From JASHSH01 sp036490215 (GTDB lineage Bacteria; Pseudomonadota; Alphaproteobacteria; Rhodospirillales; Magnetospirillaceae), in assembly GCA_036490215.1 (NCBI GenBank), contig DASXEH010000081.1, forward strand, positions 62,001 to 126,000: a DNA stretch of 64,000 bases, read 5' to 3'. Within the stretch, counting starts at the first letter, position 1; every line of letters begins with the position of its first letter. Below, piece after piece: positions 1 to 8,540 of this stretch. The notes beneath the pieces were generated by a model that saw only the letters and a program-made list of their open reading frames with translations, was not told the DNA's origin and did not search any database. The position numbers and the translations under genes were made by a program.

Positions 1-704
1 ACGCGCGCGCCGCATCTGGCATCGACCTACGGGGCGATGCTTGGCGGTGGTGGAATGCCGCCGCCGGTGTCTATGACCGCGGTCATGCGCCGAAGCTCGG
101 TGCCGTTATGGTTTTCCGCAAATACGGCAAGATGCGCCTGGGCCACGTTGCCGTGGTGCAGCATGTCGTTAACGGCCGCGAAATCCTGATCGACCACGCC
201 AATTGGGGCCCTCGCGGCGCCAAAGGCCGCGTCATGAAGATGGTCTCGGTGCGCGACGTTTCGCCGCACAACGACTGGTCGCAGGTCAAAGTGTGGAATG
301 TGAACACCGAGGACTACGGTACCCGCACATACCCCACCTACGGCTTCATCTACCCCCGGGGCGGCGCAAAAGTGTCCGAAGCCGTCTTTACGGTGGAAAT
401 GCCCGAGGATGTGACGTCGTTGCTGGCCTCGGCGGAACAAAATCCGCCGACCAAGGTTGATATGGCCGCCACCGAAGCGGTTCTCGACACGTTGGCGAGT
501 GCGGTGCCGCAACCGGTGGCCGAAGAGCTCGTAAAAGTTGATTATAATGACGAGTCGGCCGCCCCCGTTGCGGAGCAGCCAGCCGCGCCGGCCCCCATTG
601 TCCTTGCCGAAGTGGTGCACGCGACACCGGTCTCGGGCCGCTTGAAGAGACCTTGGGATGGCGACCACCAGGCTGCCGTGCTTGCTGGGTCCGGAAAGTA
701 TTGA
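1..704 (+). CDS. CHAP-domain amidase-like protein, 5' end outside the window
   Basis: Reading from base 3 the frame is open from the window edge to a TGA at 702-704, so the gene begins upstream. The visible part opens with ARAASGIDLRGDAW, followed by a WW pair and a VYDRG motif, typical of the middle of a CHAP (cysteine, histidine-dependent amidohydrolase/peptidase) domain. The catalytic histidine is probably in GHVAVV and the polar partner in IDHANW. The catalytic cysteine, normally just before the YAR motif, must lie upstream and cannot be checked. After the domain comes a tail of about 100 residues rich in Ala, Pro, Val and Glu with no recognisable domain. CHAP proteins usually cleave peptidoglycan peptides, and the role here is inferred from the family only. 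Confidence 0.8.
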   Translation, partial: ARAASGIDLRGDAWRWWNAAAGVYDRGHAPKLGAVMVFRKYGKMRLGHVAVVQHVVNGREILIDHANWGPRGAKGRVMKMVSVRDVSPHNDWSQVKVWNVNTEDYGTRTYPTYGFIYPRGGAKVSEAVFTVEMPEDVTSLLASAEQNPPTKVDMAATEAVLDTLASAVPQPVAEELVKVDYNDESAAPVAEQPAAPAPIVLAEVVHATPVSGRLKRPWDGDHQAAVLAGSGKY

Positions 705-861
705 TCCTACGATAAGACGGCCTACCTTCCTGATCACAGCGGCCGGGCGGATTCTGTTGTAAATCCGAGCCCGTACCCTTTTCCCTAGGGCTGAATTTCG
801 TTACTGTCACCGGTCTATACGGGGAGTGGGGCCGTCGGTCATTGCCGGCCTCGGAGAAACA

Positions 862-3126
862 ATGGCGCTGCGCATTTCGAAACCCGGGACACGGGCTGCA
901 AAGCCGTCGCGGCGTGCGCACGGAAAAGGTCCCGCCCGGGCCAAATTGAAGAACACGACCCGATCGAAGGTCAAAGCAAAGATCGTCGCGAAGACGCAAG
1001 CGAAGCCCCGGGCCGTGGTACGGCCCGAGCTTAAGCAAGACCGTGTGACCGTTCGCAAGCCTTTCAAGGCACGTATCCGCCAGGCCGAGCCCTACCAACA
1101 GGCGATCGACGCCCTGGGCGAAGCGATCATCAGCACCGACATCACCGGCCGCGTGATCCATTGCAACCCGGCGGGCGTACGCCTGTTCGGCGACAAATCC
1201 GGCGATATGCGCGATAGAAACCTGGGTGAATATCTGATCGATCCGGCGCACCCGACCGAGAGTCCGGAAATTCTCCTCGCGCGCGTCACCGAGCGGCTGG
1301 CCACCATCCATCGCGGTCTCATCGGCTTACGGCGCGACGGCTCGCGCTTCTCAGTCGATGTCAGCGGCACGCGCATGTCCCAACAGGGCGGCGCGGCCTA
1401 TATCGTGATCTTCCGTGACGTCAGCCAGCAAGCCGCCGATATGGCCAAACTGCGCCGGGCCGCCGCGGTGTTCGATGCGACGACGGAAGGCATCATGGTG
1501 CTGGGCCTCGATTGGCGGATCGAGGCCGTCAATCGCGCCTTCATGACGATCACCGGATTCGCCGAGCGCGACGTGCTCGGTCACAGGCCGAATTTCCTGA
1601 CGACGAAAAAAGCCGACCCGAACCTGTCCGATATCGTCGCTGCCGCGGTGCGCGATGCTGGACGTTGGGATGCCGATACGCGCGGCCATCGCAAGAGCGG
1701 CGAAGCCTATTCCGAACGACTCACGGTCACCGGCGTTCGCGATGATACAGGCGCGATCACGGGCTATGTCGCGGTCACGGCCGATGTAACCCAGCGCCGC
1801 CAGGACGAGGAACGCATCCGCTATCAGGCGAATTTCGATTCGCTGACCGGCTTGCCCAACCGCAGCCTGTTCATGGACCGCTTGAGCCTGGCGGTGACGA
1901 CCGCCGACCGCAACAAGAACCGCGTGGCGCTGATGTTCATCGACCTCGACGGATTCAAGCTGGTCAACGACACGCTGGGCCACGATGCGGGCGATTCGCT
2001 GCTGCGCGAAGCCGCGAAGCGCCTCACCGCCACCGTCCGCGCCGGCGATACGGTCGCGCGATTGGGCGGCGACGAATTCACTGTGGTGATGCCTAATCTT
2101 CCCGAAGCGCATCCGGCGCCCGTCGTCGCGCAGCGCATCATTACCGCGCTCGAAGAGCCGTTCCGGTTCAAGAATCAGGAAGCGCTGGTTTCGGCCTCGA
2201 TCGGCATAACCGTGTTCCCCGATGACGGCCACGACGTTCACACGCTGTTGCGCAATGCCGACGCAGCAATGTACCAGGCTAAAGAATCGGGGAAGGCGAA
2301 CTATCGTTTCTATACCGCCGACCTCAATGCCCAGGCCACCGAACGCCTGGCCATCAAGAGCGGCTTGGCCAAGGCGCTGAAACGCAACGAATTCCAACTC
2401 GACTTCCAGCCGCGGCGCGAACTGGCGAGCGGCCGCATCACCGGTGTCGAAGCCTTATTGCGCTGGACCAGCCGCGAACTTGGGTCGATGTCGCCGGGCA
2501 AATTCATCCCGATCGCCGAGGAAACCGGCACCATCGGACCGATCGGCGAATGGGCCCTGGGCGCGGCCTGCGAGCGCCAGCGCGCCTGGCACGCAGTCGG
2601 GATCAGCGATGTGCGCGTGGCCGTCAATCTGTCGGGCCGGCAATTGCGCCAACCGAATATCGTGCAGGTGATCGCCAACCAGATCGAACGTGTCGGCGGT
2701 TCACCCGAGGGCCTGGAGATCGAGATCACCGAGCTGATTGTGATGCGCGATGCCGATCATTCGGCCGCGACCTTGCGTCAACTCCATGACATGGGTATCC
2801 GCATCATTCTCGATGACTTCGGGACCGGCTATTCTTCGCTATCCGTGCTCAAGCGATTTCCCGTCGACATGATCAAGATCGACCAGACATTGATCAAACC
2901 GATCTCTAGTGACGTCGAGACGTTGGAGATCGTGCGCGCGATCATCAGCATGGGACACAGCTTGCATCGCCGGGTCGTCGCGGAAGGTGTCGAAACCCAG
3001 GAACAGGCCGAGCGGCTGACCGAGCTGCAATGCGACGAAATTCAAGGCTATCTCGTAAGCCCGCCGGTATCGGCCGAGCGCGTCGATGACATTCTTGTCA
3101 CGGCGCGGCGCACCGTGCCGGCGTGA
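862..3126 (+). CDS. PAS-PAS-GGDEF-EAL cyclic-di-GMP signalling protein
   Basis: A 754-residue cytoplasmic-looking protein expected to make and/or degrade cyclic-di-GMP. I chose the ATG at 862 because GGAG sits 5 bases upstream; a GTG at 826 is also in frame but has no better site. Order: a very basic Lys/Arg/Ala-rich extension (about residues 1-70), PAS 1 (77-190), PAS 2 (200-310), GGDEF (322-490) with intact GGDEF at 402-406, then EAL (500-745) with VEALLRW, EITE, DDFGTGYSS and AEGVET motifs all present. An inhibitory-site RAGD lies five residues before GGDEF. Both catalytic domains therefore look active, and which dominates cannot be told from sequence. No membrane segment is visible. It stands alone, upstream of transketolase. 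Confidence 0.9.
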   Translation: MALRISKPGTRAAKPSRRAHGKGPARAKLKNTTRSKVKAKIVAKTQAKPRAVVRPELKQDRVTVRKPFKARIRQAEPYQQAIDALGEAIISTDITGRVIHCNPAGVRLFGDKSGDMRDRNLGEYLIDPAHPTESPEILLARVTERLATIHRGLIGLRRDGSRFSVDVSGTRMSQQGGAAYIVIFRDVSQQAADMAKLRRAAAVFDATTEGIMVLGLDWRIEAVNRAFMTITGFAERDVLGHRPNFLTTKKADPNLSDIVAAAVRDAGRWDADTRGHRKSGEAYSERLTVTGVRDDTGAITGYVAVTADVTQRRQDEERIRYQANFDSLTGLPNRSLFMDRLSLAVTTADRNKNRVALMFIDLDGFKLVNDTLGHDAGDSLLREAAKRLTATVRAGDTVARLGGDEFTVVMPNLPEAHPAPVVAQRIITALEEPFRFKNQEALVSASIGITVFPDDGHDVHTLLRNADAAMYQAKESGKANYRFYTADLNAQATERLAIKSGLAKALKRNEFQLDFQPRRELASGRITGVEALLRWTSRELGSMSPGKFIPIAEETGTIGPIGEWALGAACERQRAWHAVGISDVRVAVNLSGRQLRQPNIVQVIANQIERVGGSPEGLEIEITELIVMRDADHSAATLRQLHDMGIRIILDDFGTGYSSLSVLKRFPVDMIKIDQTLIKPISSDVETLEIVRAIISMGHSLHRRVVAEGVETQEQAERLTELQCDEIQGYLVSPPVSAERVDDILVTARRTVPA

Positions 3127-3171
3127 TCCGCTTCCATTTCATTTCGCAGTTTCCCTGAGGAGAGTGATCCG

Positions 3172-5166
3172 ATGACCGTAGTCACATCACCCAACGCGTC
3201 CGTCACGCATCGCGACATGGCCAACGCCATCCGCTTCCTGGCCGCCGACGCGGTCGAAAAAGCCAATTCGGGTCACCCTGGCATGCCGATGGGCATGGCC
3301 GATATCGCAACCGTGCTGTTCACGCGCTTCCTGAAATTCGATGCGTCGGTGCCGTTCTGGCCCGATCGCGACCGGTTCATCCTGTCGAACGGCCACGGCT
3401 CGATGCTGCTCTACGCGCTCGCCTATCTGACCGGCTACACTGATATCGACATCGAGCAGATCAAAAATTTCCGCCAGCTCGGTTCGCGCACCGCCGGCCA
3501 TCCGGAACACGGCCACGTCGCGATCGCGGAAACGACCACTGGCCCACTGGGTCAGGGCCTCGGCAATTCCGTCGGCTTCGCGCTGGCCGAGAAGATGCTG
3601 GCCGCGCGCTGGGGCAGCGACGTTGTCGATCACTACACCTATGTCTTCGCCGGTGACGGCTGCCTGATGGAAGGCATCAGCCAGGAAGCGATTTCGCTGG
3701 CCGGACATCACCGCCTCAACAAGCTGATTGTCTTCTTCGACGACAACCACATCAGCATCGACGGCGATACGGCACTGGCCACCAGTGACGATCAGCTCGC
3801 ACGCTTCGAAGCTTCAGGCTGGAACGCGGTGCGCGTCGATGGTCATGAGCCGGAAGCGATTGCCGCGGCCATCGAGGCGGCGCAGAAATCCGAACGCCCG
3901 TCGCTGATCGCCTGCCGCACCGTCATCGGCTTCGGCGCACCGACCAAGGCCGGTACCGAGAAGATCCATGGCTCCGCGCTCGGCGCCGAGGAAATCGCAG
4001 GACTGCGCGCCAAACTCGGCTGGGCCTATCCGCCCTTCGTGATCCCCGACACCACCGTCACAGCGTGGCGCAATGCCGGCGCACGCGGCGCCAAGGCGCG
4101 TCGCGAATGGGAAACGCGGTTGGCCAAGCTCGACGCCGCCAAGCGCGCGACCTACGAGGCGGCCATTCGCGGTGAACTGCCGAAGGGCTGGAAGGATGCG
4201 GCTGCCGCGTTCAAGGCCAAGGCGATTGCCGAAAAGCCGAAATGGGCCAGCCGCAAGGCCTCGCAGGAAGCCCTCACCGTTCTCGCCGGCGTCATCCCGG
4301 AACTGGTCGGCGGCTCGGCCGATCTCACCGGCTCGAACCTGACGCAGGCCAAAGGCCAGAAGCCGGTCACGCCGAAGGATGCGTCGGGCAATTACATCCA
4401 TTGGGGCATCCGCGAACACGGCATGGCCTCGGCGATGAACGGGCTTGCCCTGCATGGCGGATTCATTCCCTATGGCGGCACGTTCCTGTGCTTCACCGAC
4501 TACATGCGCCCGGCGCTGCGCCTCTCGGCGTTGATGGGCAATCGCGTCTTGTACGTGATGACCCATGATTCGATCGGCCAGGGCGAAGACGGTCCGACCC
4601 ATCAGCCGGTCGAGCATATGGCCGCCCTGCGCGCCATTCCGCACCTCCTGACCTTCCGCCCCTGTGACGCGGTCGAGACCATGGAGTGCTACGAACTCGC
4701 CTTAGAATCCACCAAAGGCCCGAGCGTTCTGGTGCTCTCGCGTCAGAATCTACCGCAATTGCGGACCGATGCCGCCGAGAACAAATCGGCCAAGGGCGCC
4801 TATGTGCTGGCCGAGGCCGAGGGTGAGCGCAAGGTCACGATCCTCGCCACCGGCTCGGAGGTGTCCGTGGCGATGAAGGGCCGCGAGCTGCTGCAGGCCA
4901 AGGGCGTCGGCGCCGCGGTGGTCTCGATGCCGTGCTGGGAATTGTTCGACCGGCAGGACGAAGAGTACCGTCAGTCGGTGCTGGGCAAAGGCGTGCGGGT
5001 GGGCGTGGAAGCCATGGTCAAATTCGGCTGGGAGCGCTATCTCGGCTTCGACGGCGCCTTCGTCGGCATGCATGATTTCGGCGCCTCGGCGCCGGGTGAG
5101 AAGCTCTATGTCCATTTCGGCATCACGGGCGAAGCGGTAGCGGAAGCCGCCCTGAAAAAGTTGTAA
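3172..5166 (+). CDS. tkt: transketolase
   Basis: A 664-residue thiamine-diphosphate enzyme that transfers two-carbon ketol units between sugar phosphates in the pentose phosphate or Calvin pathways. The length is normal for bacterial transketolase. The N-terminal SGHPGMPMG, the TPP-binding GDGCLMEG (161-168) followed by the downstream DDN, and the HDSIGQGEDGPTHQP segment of the pyrimidine-binding domain are all present. A strong site (GAGGAGAG) precedes the ATG. It is the first of a tkt - aldolase - epimerase series on the same strand. That order resembles a cbb-type carbon-metabolism cluster, although no RuBisCO or phosphoribulokinase is visible here. Confidence 0.97.
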   Translation: MTVVTSPNASVTHRDMANAIRFLAADAVEKANSGHPGMPMGMADIATVLFTRFLKFDASVPFWPDRDRFILSNGHGSMLLYALAYLTGYTDIDIEQIKNFRQLGSRTAGHPEHGHVAIAETTTGPLGQGLGNSVGFALAEKMLAARWGSDVVDHYTYVFAGDGCLMEGISQEAISLAGHHRLNKLIVFFDDNHISIDGDTALATSDDQLARFEASGWNAVRVDGHEPEAIAAAIEAAQKSERPSLIACRTVIGFGAPTKAGTEKIHGSALGAEEIAGLRAKLGWAYPPFVIPDTTVTAWRNAGARGAKARREWETRLAKLDAAKRATYEAAIRGELPKGWKDAAAAFKAKAIAEKPKWASRKASQEALTVLAGVIPELVGGSADLTGSNLTQAKGQKPVTPKDASGNYIHWGIREHGMASAMNGLALHGGFIPYGGTFLCFTDYMRPALRLSALMGNRVLYVMTHDSIGQGEDGPTHQPVEHMAALRAIPHLLTFRPCDAVETMECYELALESTKGPSVLVLSRQNLPQLRTDAAENKSAKGAYVLAEAEGERKVTILATGSEVSVAMKGRELLQAKGVGAAVVSMPCWELFDRQDEEYRQSVLGKGVRVGVEAMVKFGWERYLGFDGAFVGMHDFGASAPGEKLYVHFGITGEAVAEAALKKL

Positions 5167-5178
5167 AACGACGGAACA

Positions 5179-5202
5179 CGGGGCCCGATTCAACGGGCCC
5201 CG
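5179..5202 (+). terminator. perfect 9-bp hairpin between tkt and the broken aldolase
   Basis: CGGGGCCCG, a 6-base loop, then CGGGCCCCG form a perfect stem starting 12 bases after the tkt stop. There is no run of T after it, so it is not a classical intrinsic terminator. It could reduce read-through, stabilise the tkt transcript 3' end, or be a relic. Confidence 0.4.
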
Positions 5203-5251
5203 ACTGATCGGCCCAACTTAAAAGGGGCGCGCTTCGAGGAGGAACGAACAG

Positions 5252-5854
5252 ATGGCTTTGATCGCGTTGCGTCAATTGCTCGACCATGCCGCCGAACACG
5301 ACTACGGCATGCCGGCATTCAATATCAATAATATGGAATAGATGCTGTCGATCATGGCCGCTGCCAAGAAGACCGACGCACCAGTGATCATCCAGGCCAG
5401 CCGCGGCGCGCGCTCCTATGCCAACGACACCGTCCTCAAGCATCTGATCCAGGCGGCCGTTGAGATGTACCCCGAGATTCCGGTGGTCATGCATCAGGAT
5501 CACGGCAACGCGCCGCAAACCTGCTTGTCTGCCATCACCAACAATTTCACCTCGGCGATGATGGACGGTTCGCTCAAGGCCGATGCCAAGACCGTGACCG
5601 GGATGGCACATATGGTTGGCGTCTCGGTCGAGGGTGAACTGAGTGTGCTTGGCTCGCTGGAGACCGGTATGGGCGATAAGGAAGACGGCCATGGCGCCTA
5701 TCTGAAGCCGGCCTCGGCCGCGATGCAGAAGGTGTGCGAAGAGCGCTACGAACAGTTCGGCGCTGCCGGCAAAGCCTCGAAGATCAAAGCCCTGCCCTTG
5801 CCTGACATGGCCAAGCGCTATCAGGATGGCAGCCTCGACCCACACATCAACTGA
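5252..5854 (+). pseudogene. fba: class II fructose-bisphosphate aldolase, broken by a stop codon and internal deletions
   Basis: The frame begins normally behind a good ribosome site (GAGGAGG) with MALIALRQLLDHAAEH, leading into AFNINNME, the conserved start of class II aldolases. Codon 30, where the family has Gln (CAG), is TAG at 5339-5341. The same frame then continues with recognisable aldolase sequence, including the MHQDHG metal/catalytic segment, SVEGELS and DKEDGHGA. Two stretches are missing. About 14 residues are gone after DAKT. A much larger block is gone after GHGA, where the sequence jumps to the C-terminal YLKPASAAM. The lost block normally carries the later zinc-binding histidines and the substrate-phosphate loops. 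About 200 codons remain of the usual 335-360. An ATG directly after the stop could restart translation, but the product should not be an active aldolase. Confidence 0.85.
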
Positions 5855-5873
5855 GCAACCAACCGGGGGATCG

Positions 5874-6512
5874 ATGACCGTCAAGATCGCACCGTCAATT
5901 CTCTCGGCGGATTTCTCACGCCTCGGGCAGGAAGTCGAAGCGCTGGACGCCTCCGGCGCCGACTTCATCCACGTCGATGTGATGGACGGGCATTTCGTGC
6001 CCAACCTGACCATCGGCCCGGGCGTGGTGAAGGCGCTGCGCCCGCACACCAAGAAACCACTGGACTGCCATCTGATGGTTACGCCGGTCGATCCCTTCAT
6101 CGAGGGCTTCGCCAAGGCCGGCGCGGATATCATCACGGTGCATGTGGAGGCTGGGCCGCATCTCGACCGCAGCCTGCATCTGGTGCGCTCTTTCGGAAAG
6201 AAGGCGGGCGTATCGCTCAACCCGAGCACACCCGAAAGCGCTTTGACCTATGTACTGGATGTGGTCGATCTGATTCTGGTCATGTCGGTCAATCCCGGCT
6301 TCGGCGGCCAGGAGTTCATCCCGAACGCGCTGGATAAGATCGCCCGCATCAAGCAGATGGTGGGCAGTCGCAAGATCGAGATCGAGGTCGATGGCGGTGT
6401 CGGCCCCGCCAACGCGCGCAAGATCATCGAGGCTGGTGCGTCGGTGCTCGTCGCGGGCAGCGCCGTGTTCCGCTCGCCCGACTACGCAGGGAATATCGCG
6501 GCGCTACGTTGA
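5874..6512 (+). CDS. rpe: ribulose-phosphate 3-epimerase
   Basis: A 212-residue TIM-barrel enzyme interconverting ribulose 5-phosphate and xylulose 5-phosphate, the substrate pair used by transketolase. The start MTVKIAPSILSADF, the metal-binding HVDVMDGHFVPN and DCHLMV segments, the MSVNPGFGGQ loop and the EVDGGV aspartate are intact. The ATG at 5874 sits behind GGGGGA, 19 bases after the aldolase remnant, so the gene is probably in the tkt transcript group. The gene is intact, in contrast to its broken neighbour. Confidence 0.96.
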   Translation: MTVKIAPSILSADFSRLGQEVEALDASGADFIHVDVMDGHFVPNLTIGPGVVKALRPHTKKPLDCHLMVTPVDPFIEGFAKAGADIITVHVEAGPHLDRSLHLVRSFGKKAGVSLNPSTPESALTYVLDVVDLILVMSVNPGFGGQEFIPNALDKIARIKQMVGSRKIEIEVDGGVGPANARKIIEAGASVLVAGSAVFRSPDYAGNIAALR

Positions 6513-6527
6513 TTCTACCCCCAGCCC

Positions 6528-6567
6528 GTGTCACAAAAGCTTAACGGCTCCGTCACAAAGCTGCAGC
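6528..6567 (+). promoter_or_regulatory. putative Pho box upstream of phoU-phoB
   Basis: GTGTCAC (6528-6534) and CCGTCAC (6550-6556) lie exactly 22 bases apart. Between and after them on the same 11-base phase are GCTTAAC (6539) and CTGCAGC (6561), each unit separated by an A-rich tetramer such as AAAA or AAAG. PhoB is known to bind 7-bp direct repeats like CTGTCAC separated by 4 bp, so this is a plausible site for autoregulation of phoU-phoB. Only two of the four half-sites are good matches. Confidence 0.45.
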
Positions 6568-6652
6568 GGAGCGTGATTAAGGTGGCCCGCAATTATGACG
6601 GCCGGGAGCGGGCGCCTGGGCGGCCCTGATGGGGCTGAAGGGAACACAGAGA

Positions 6653-7369
6653 ATGAGCCAGGAACACACTGTCCGGTCCTATGACGAAGAGCTTGCTCAC
6701 CTTTCCAATCTGATCGCGCGGATGGGCGGACTGGCCGAAGCCCAGCTCGAAGGTTCGGTGCTTGCCCTGTCGACCCGCGATTCCGACCGCGCCAGCAGCA
6801 TCATCGCCGGCGATGTCAAGGTTGACGAGCTCGAACAGGAAGTAAACAACTTCACCGTCCGCTTGCTCGCCCTGCGCCAACCCGTTGCCCAGGATCTGCG
6901 CGCCATCGTTGCGGCACTGCGCATCTCGGGCGATATCGAACGCATCGCCGACTACGCCGCGAACGTGGCCAAGCGCACCCTGGTGCTCAACCAGTTGCCA
7001 CCGGTTGGCCCGGTCGCGGGCGTCGTGCGTCTGGGCAGACTCGTCCAGGAACTGGTGAAGCTGGTTCTCGACGCCTATGCCGATGAAGACGTGGATAAGG
7101 CTATTCGCGTGTGGCGTCAGGACGAAGAAGTCGATGACATCTACACCAGCCTCTTCCGCGAGCTTCTCACCTACATGATGGAAGATCCGCGCAATATCAC
7201 CCCGTCGATCCACCTGATGTTCATGGCCAAGAACATCGAGCGCATCGGCGACCACGCCACCAATATCGCCGAAACGATCCACTTCCTAGTGCGCGGCAAG
7301 CCTCTGCCTGCCGCTCGCCCCAAGGGTGAGTCGATTCTCCCCGAACCCCTGCCAGGTAAGGACAGCTAA
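6653..7369 (+). CDS. phoU: phosphate signalling regulator PhoU
   Basis: A 238-residue all-helical protein with two PhoU repeats. PhoU links the Pst phosphate transporter to the PhoR kinase and damps the phosphate-starvation response. The start MSQEHTVRSYDEEL and the metal-binding E/D-rich helices (VKVDELEQEVN; ISGDIERIADYAANVAK; MFMAKNIERIGDHATNIAE) are typical. An in-frame GTG/ATG 24 bases earlier is possible, but the N-terminus matches the family from the ATG at 6653. The stop overlaps the phoB start by one base. The usual partners pstSCAB and phoR are not in this window. Confidence 0.93.
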   Translation: MSQEHTVRSYDEELAHLSNLIARMGGLAEAQLEGSVLALSTRDSDRASSIIAGDVKVDELEQEVNNFTVRLLALRQPVAQDLRAIVAALRISGDIERIADYAANVAKRTLVLNQLPPVGPVAGVVRLGRLVQELVKLVLDAYADEDVDKAIRVWRQDEEVDDIYTSLFRELLTYMMEDPRNITPSIHLMFMAKNIERIGDHATNIAETIHFLVRGKPLPAARPKGESILPEPLPGKDS

Positions 7370-8085
7370 TGGATCGCGAAACCGTCGCCAAATCACTGGT
7401 GATGGTGGTGGAGGACGAAGCTGCGCTCGCCACCATGCTGCGCTACAACCTCGAGAAGGAAGGCTTTCGCGTCTGCGAAGCCGCCGACGGCGAGGAAGCG
7501 CTGGCACTGATGTCTGAGCGCAATCCCGATCTCGTGGTCCTCGACTGGATGCTGCCGGTCCTATCGGGCATCGAAGTTTGCCGCCAGATCCGCCGCAAGG
7601 TGCGGACGCGTGATATCCCCGTGATCATGCTGACCGCGCGCGGCGAAGAAGGCGACAAGGTGCGCGGGCTGAACACCGGCGCCGACGATTACATCACCAA
7701 ACCCTTCTCGTTGCCCGAGCTGATGGCCCGCATCAAGGCGCTGCTGCGCCGCGCCAAGCCGACCCAGAGCAAGGGCGTGCTGCATTACGACAACATCATC
7801 ATGGACCTGACCGCCCACCGCGTGACCCGCGGCGCCCGCGTCGTCCATCTCGGCCCGACCGAATTCCGCCTGCTGCGCTTCCTGATGCAGCATCCGGGTA
7901 GCGTGTTCTCGCGCGAAGAATTGCTGAACGCGGTCTGGGGACCCGATATTTACGTCGAGCCCCGTACGGTCGACGTCCATATCCGCCGTCTGCGTAAGGC
8001 CTTGAATGATGACGCTGATAACGACCCGATCCGCACCGTTCGGGCGGCCGGATACGCCCTCGACGCCGAAGGCGTGACCCAATAA
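7369..8085 (+). CDS. phoB: phosphate regulon response regulator PhoB
   Basis: A 238-residue OmpR-type response regulator. The receiver domain (about 7-125) has the acidic pair VVEDE, the phospho-acceptor in LVVLDWMLP and the lysine in TKPFS. The C-terminal winged helix (about 135-232) has the LTAHRVTRG and VDVHIRRLRKAL motifs. The sequence is PhoB-like throughout. It is translationally coupled to phoU by a TAATG junction. PhoB activates phosphate scavenging genes, and the repeat element at 6528-6567 would make this operon self-regulated. Confidence 0.93.
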   Translation: MDRETVAKSLVMVVEDEAALATMLRYNLEKEGFRVCEAADGEEALALMSERNPDLVVLDWMLPVLSGIEVCRQIRRKVRTRDIPVIMLTARGEEGDKVRGLNTGADDYITKPFSLPELMARIKALLRRAKPTQSKGVLHYDNIIMDLTAHRVTRGARVVHLGPTEFRLLRFLMQHPGSVFSREELLNAVWGPDIYVEPRTVDVHIRRLRKALNDDADNDPIRTVRAAGYALDAEGVTQ

Positions 8086-8390
8086 AGCAACGACCTTTTG
8101 GGGGTGAAATTGGGCCCCTCTGGGATTATATTCCCGGCCATGGCACGGCGACGACTTCGCATCCGGCTTGTGCGTGACGATTTGAGTGCCCTCGACCTGC
8201 TGTCGATGGGCGGCTTCCATGTGAGTCAACCGACCCCACCGGGACGCCGCGGCCCGCGTTGGCGCCGCTGGCGCCGCCGCACCCGGCCGGCCGGCAAACG
8301 CCCCTTGGTCGCCCTTCTGCCGATGATCGCCCGTAAGCTGCGCCATCCGCGCAGCAAAGGCGCCGGGCATCGCCCGCACTAGTCTTTCAT

Positions 8391-8506
8391 TGTCATTCCC
8401 GCGCCGCGCGCTTTGCGCGCTGATTTTGTATGCCCGCGAAGCGGGACCGGGAATCCAGGACCGTTTCCCGTGCGACCCTGGACCCCCGCCTCCGCGGGGG
8501 TGACGA
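8391..8506. repeat. interspersed palindromic repeat between phoB and apt
   Basis: The 455-base gap between phoB and apt holds no convincing gene. Its second half carries TGTCATTCCCGCG, then GGGAATCCAGGAC, then CCCTGGACCCCCGCCTCCG leading to GGGGGTGACG. The last part is a hairpin, with CCCCCGC (8483-8489) pairing with GCGGGGG (8494-8500). This wording is that of a dispersed intergenic repeat common in alphaproteobacterial genomes, non-coding and probably mobilised in trans. I see only this one copy in the window. The first half, 8086-8390, shows nothing beyond a weak Arg-rich open frame. Confidence 0.5.
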
Positions 8507-8540
8507 AGAGAAAGATATAGCTCGCACTCATCCCGACGAT

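Noticed and set aside
1351..2397. 348-codon open frame on the minus strand
   Set aside because: Antisense to the PAS/GGDEF part of the protein at 862-3126.
5179..5202. Classical intrinsic terminator after tkt
   Set aside because: The stem is perfect, but no T run follows, so I list it only as a hairpin with low confidence in termination.
8140..8382. 80-codon Arg-rich frame after phoB
   Set aside because: No ribosome site, low-complexity Arg/Pro composition, and it sits in a repeat-bearing spacer. I see no family resemblance.
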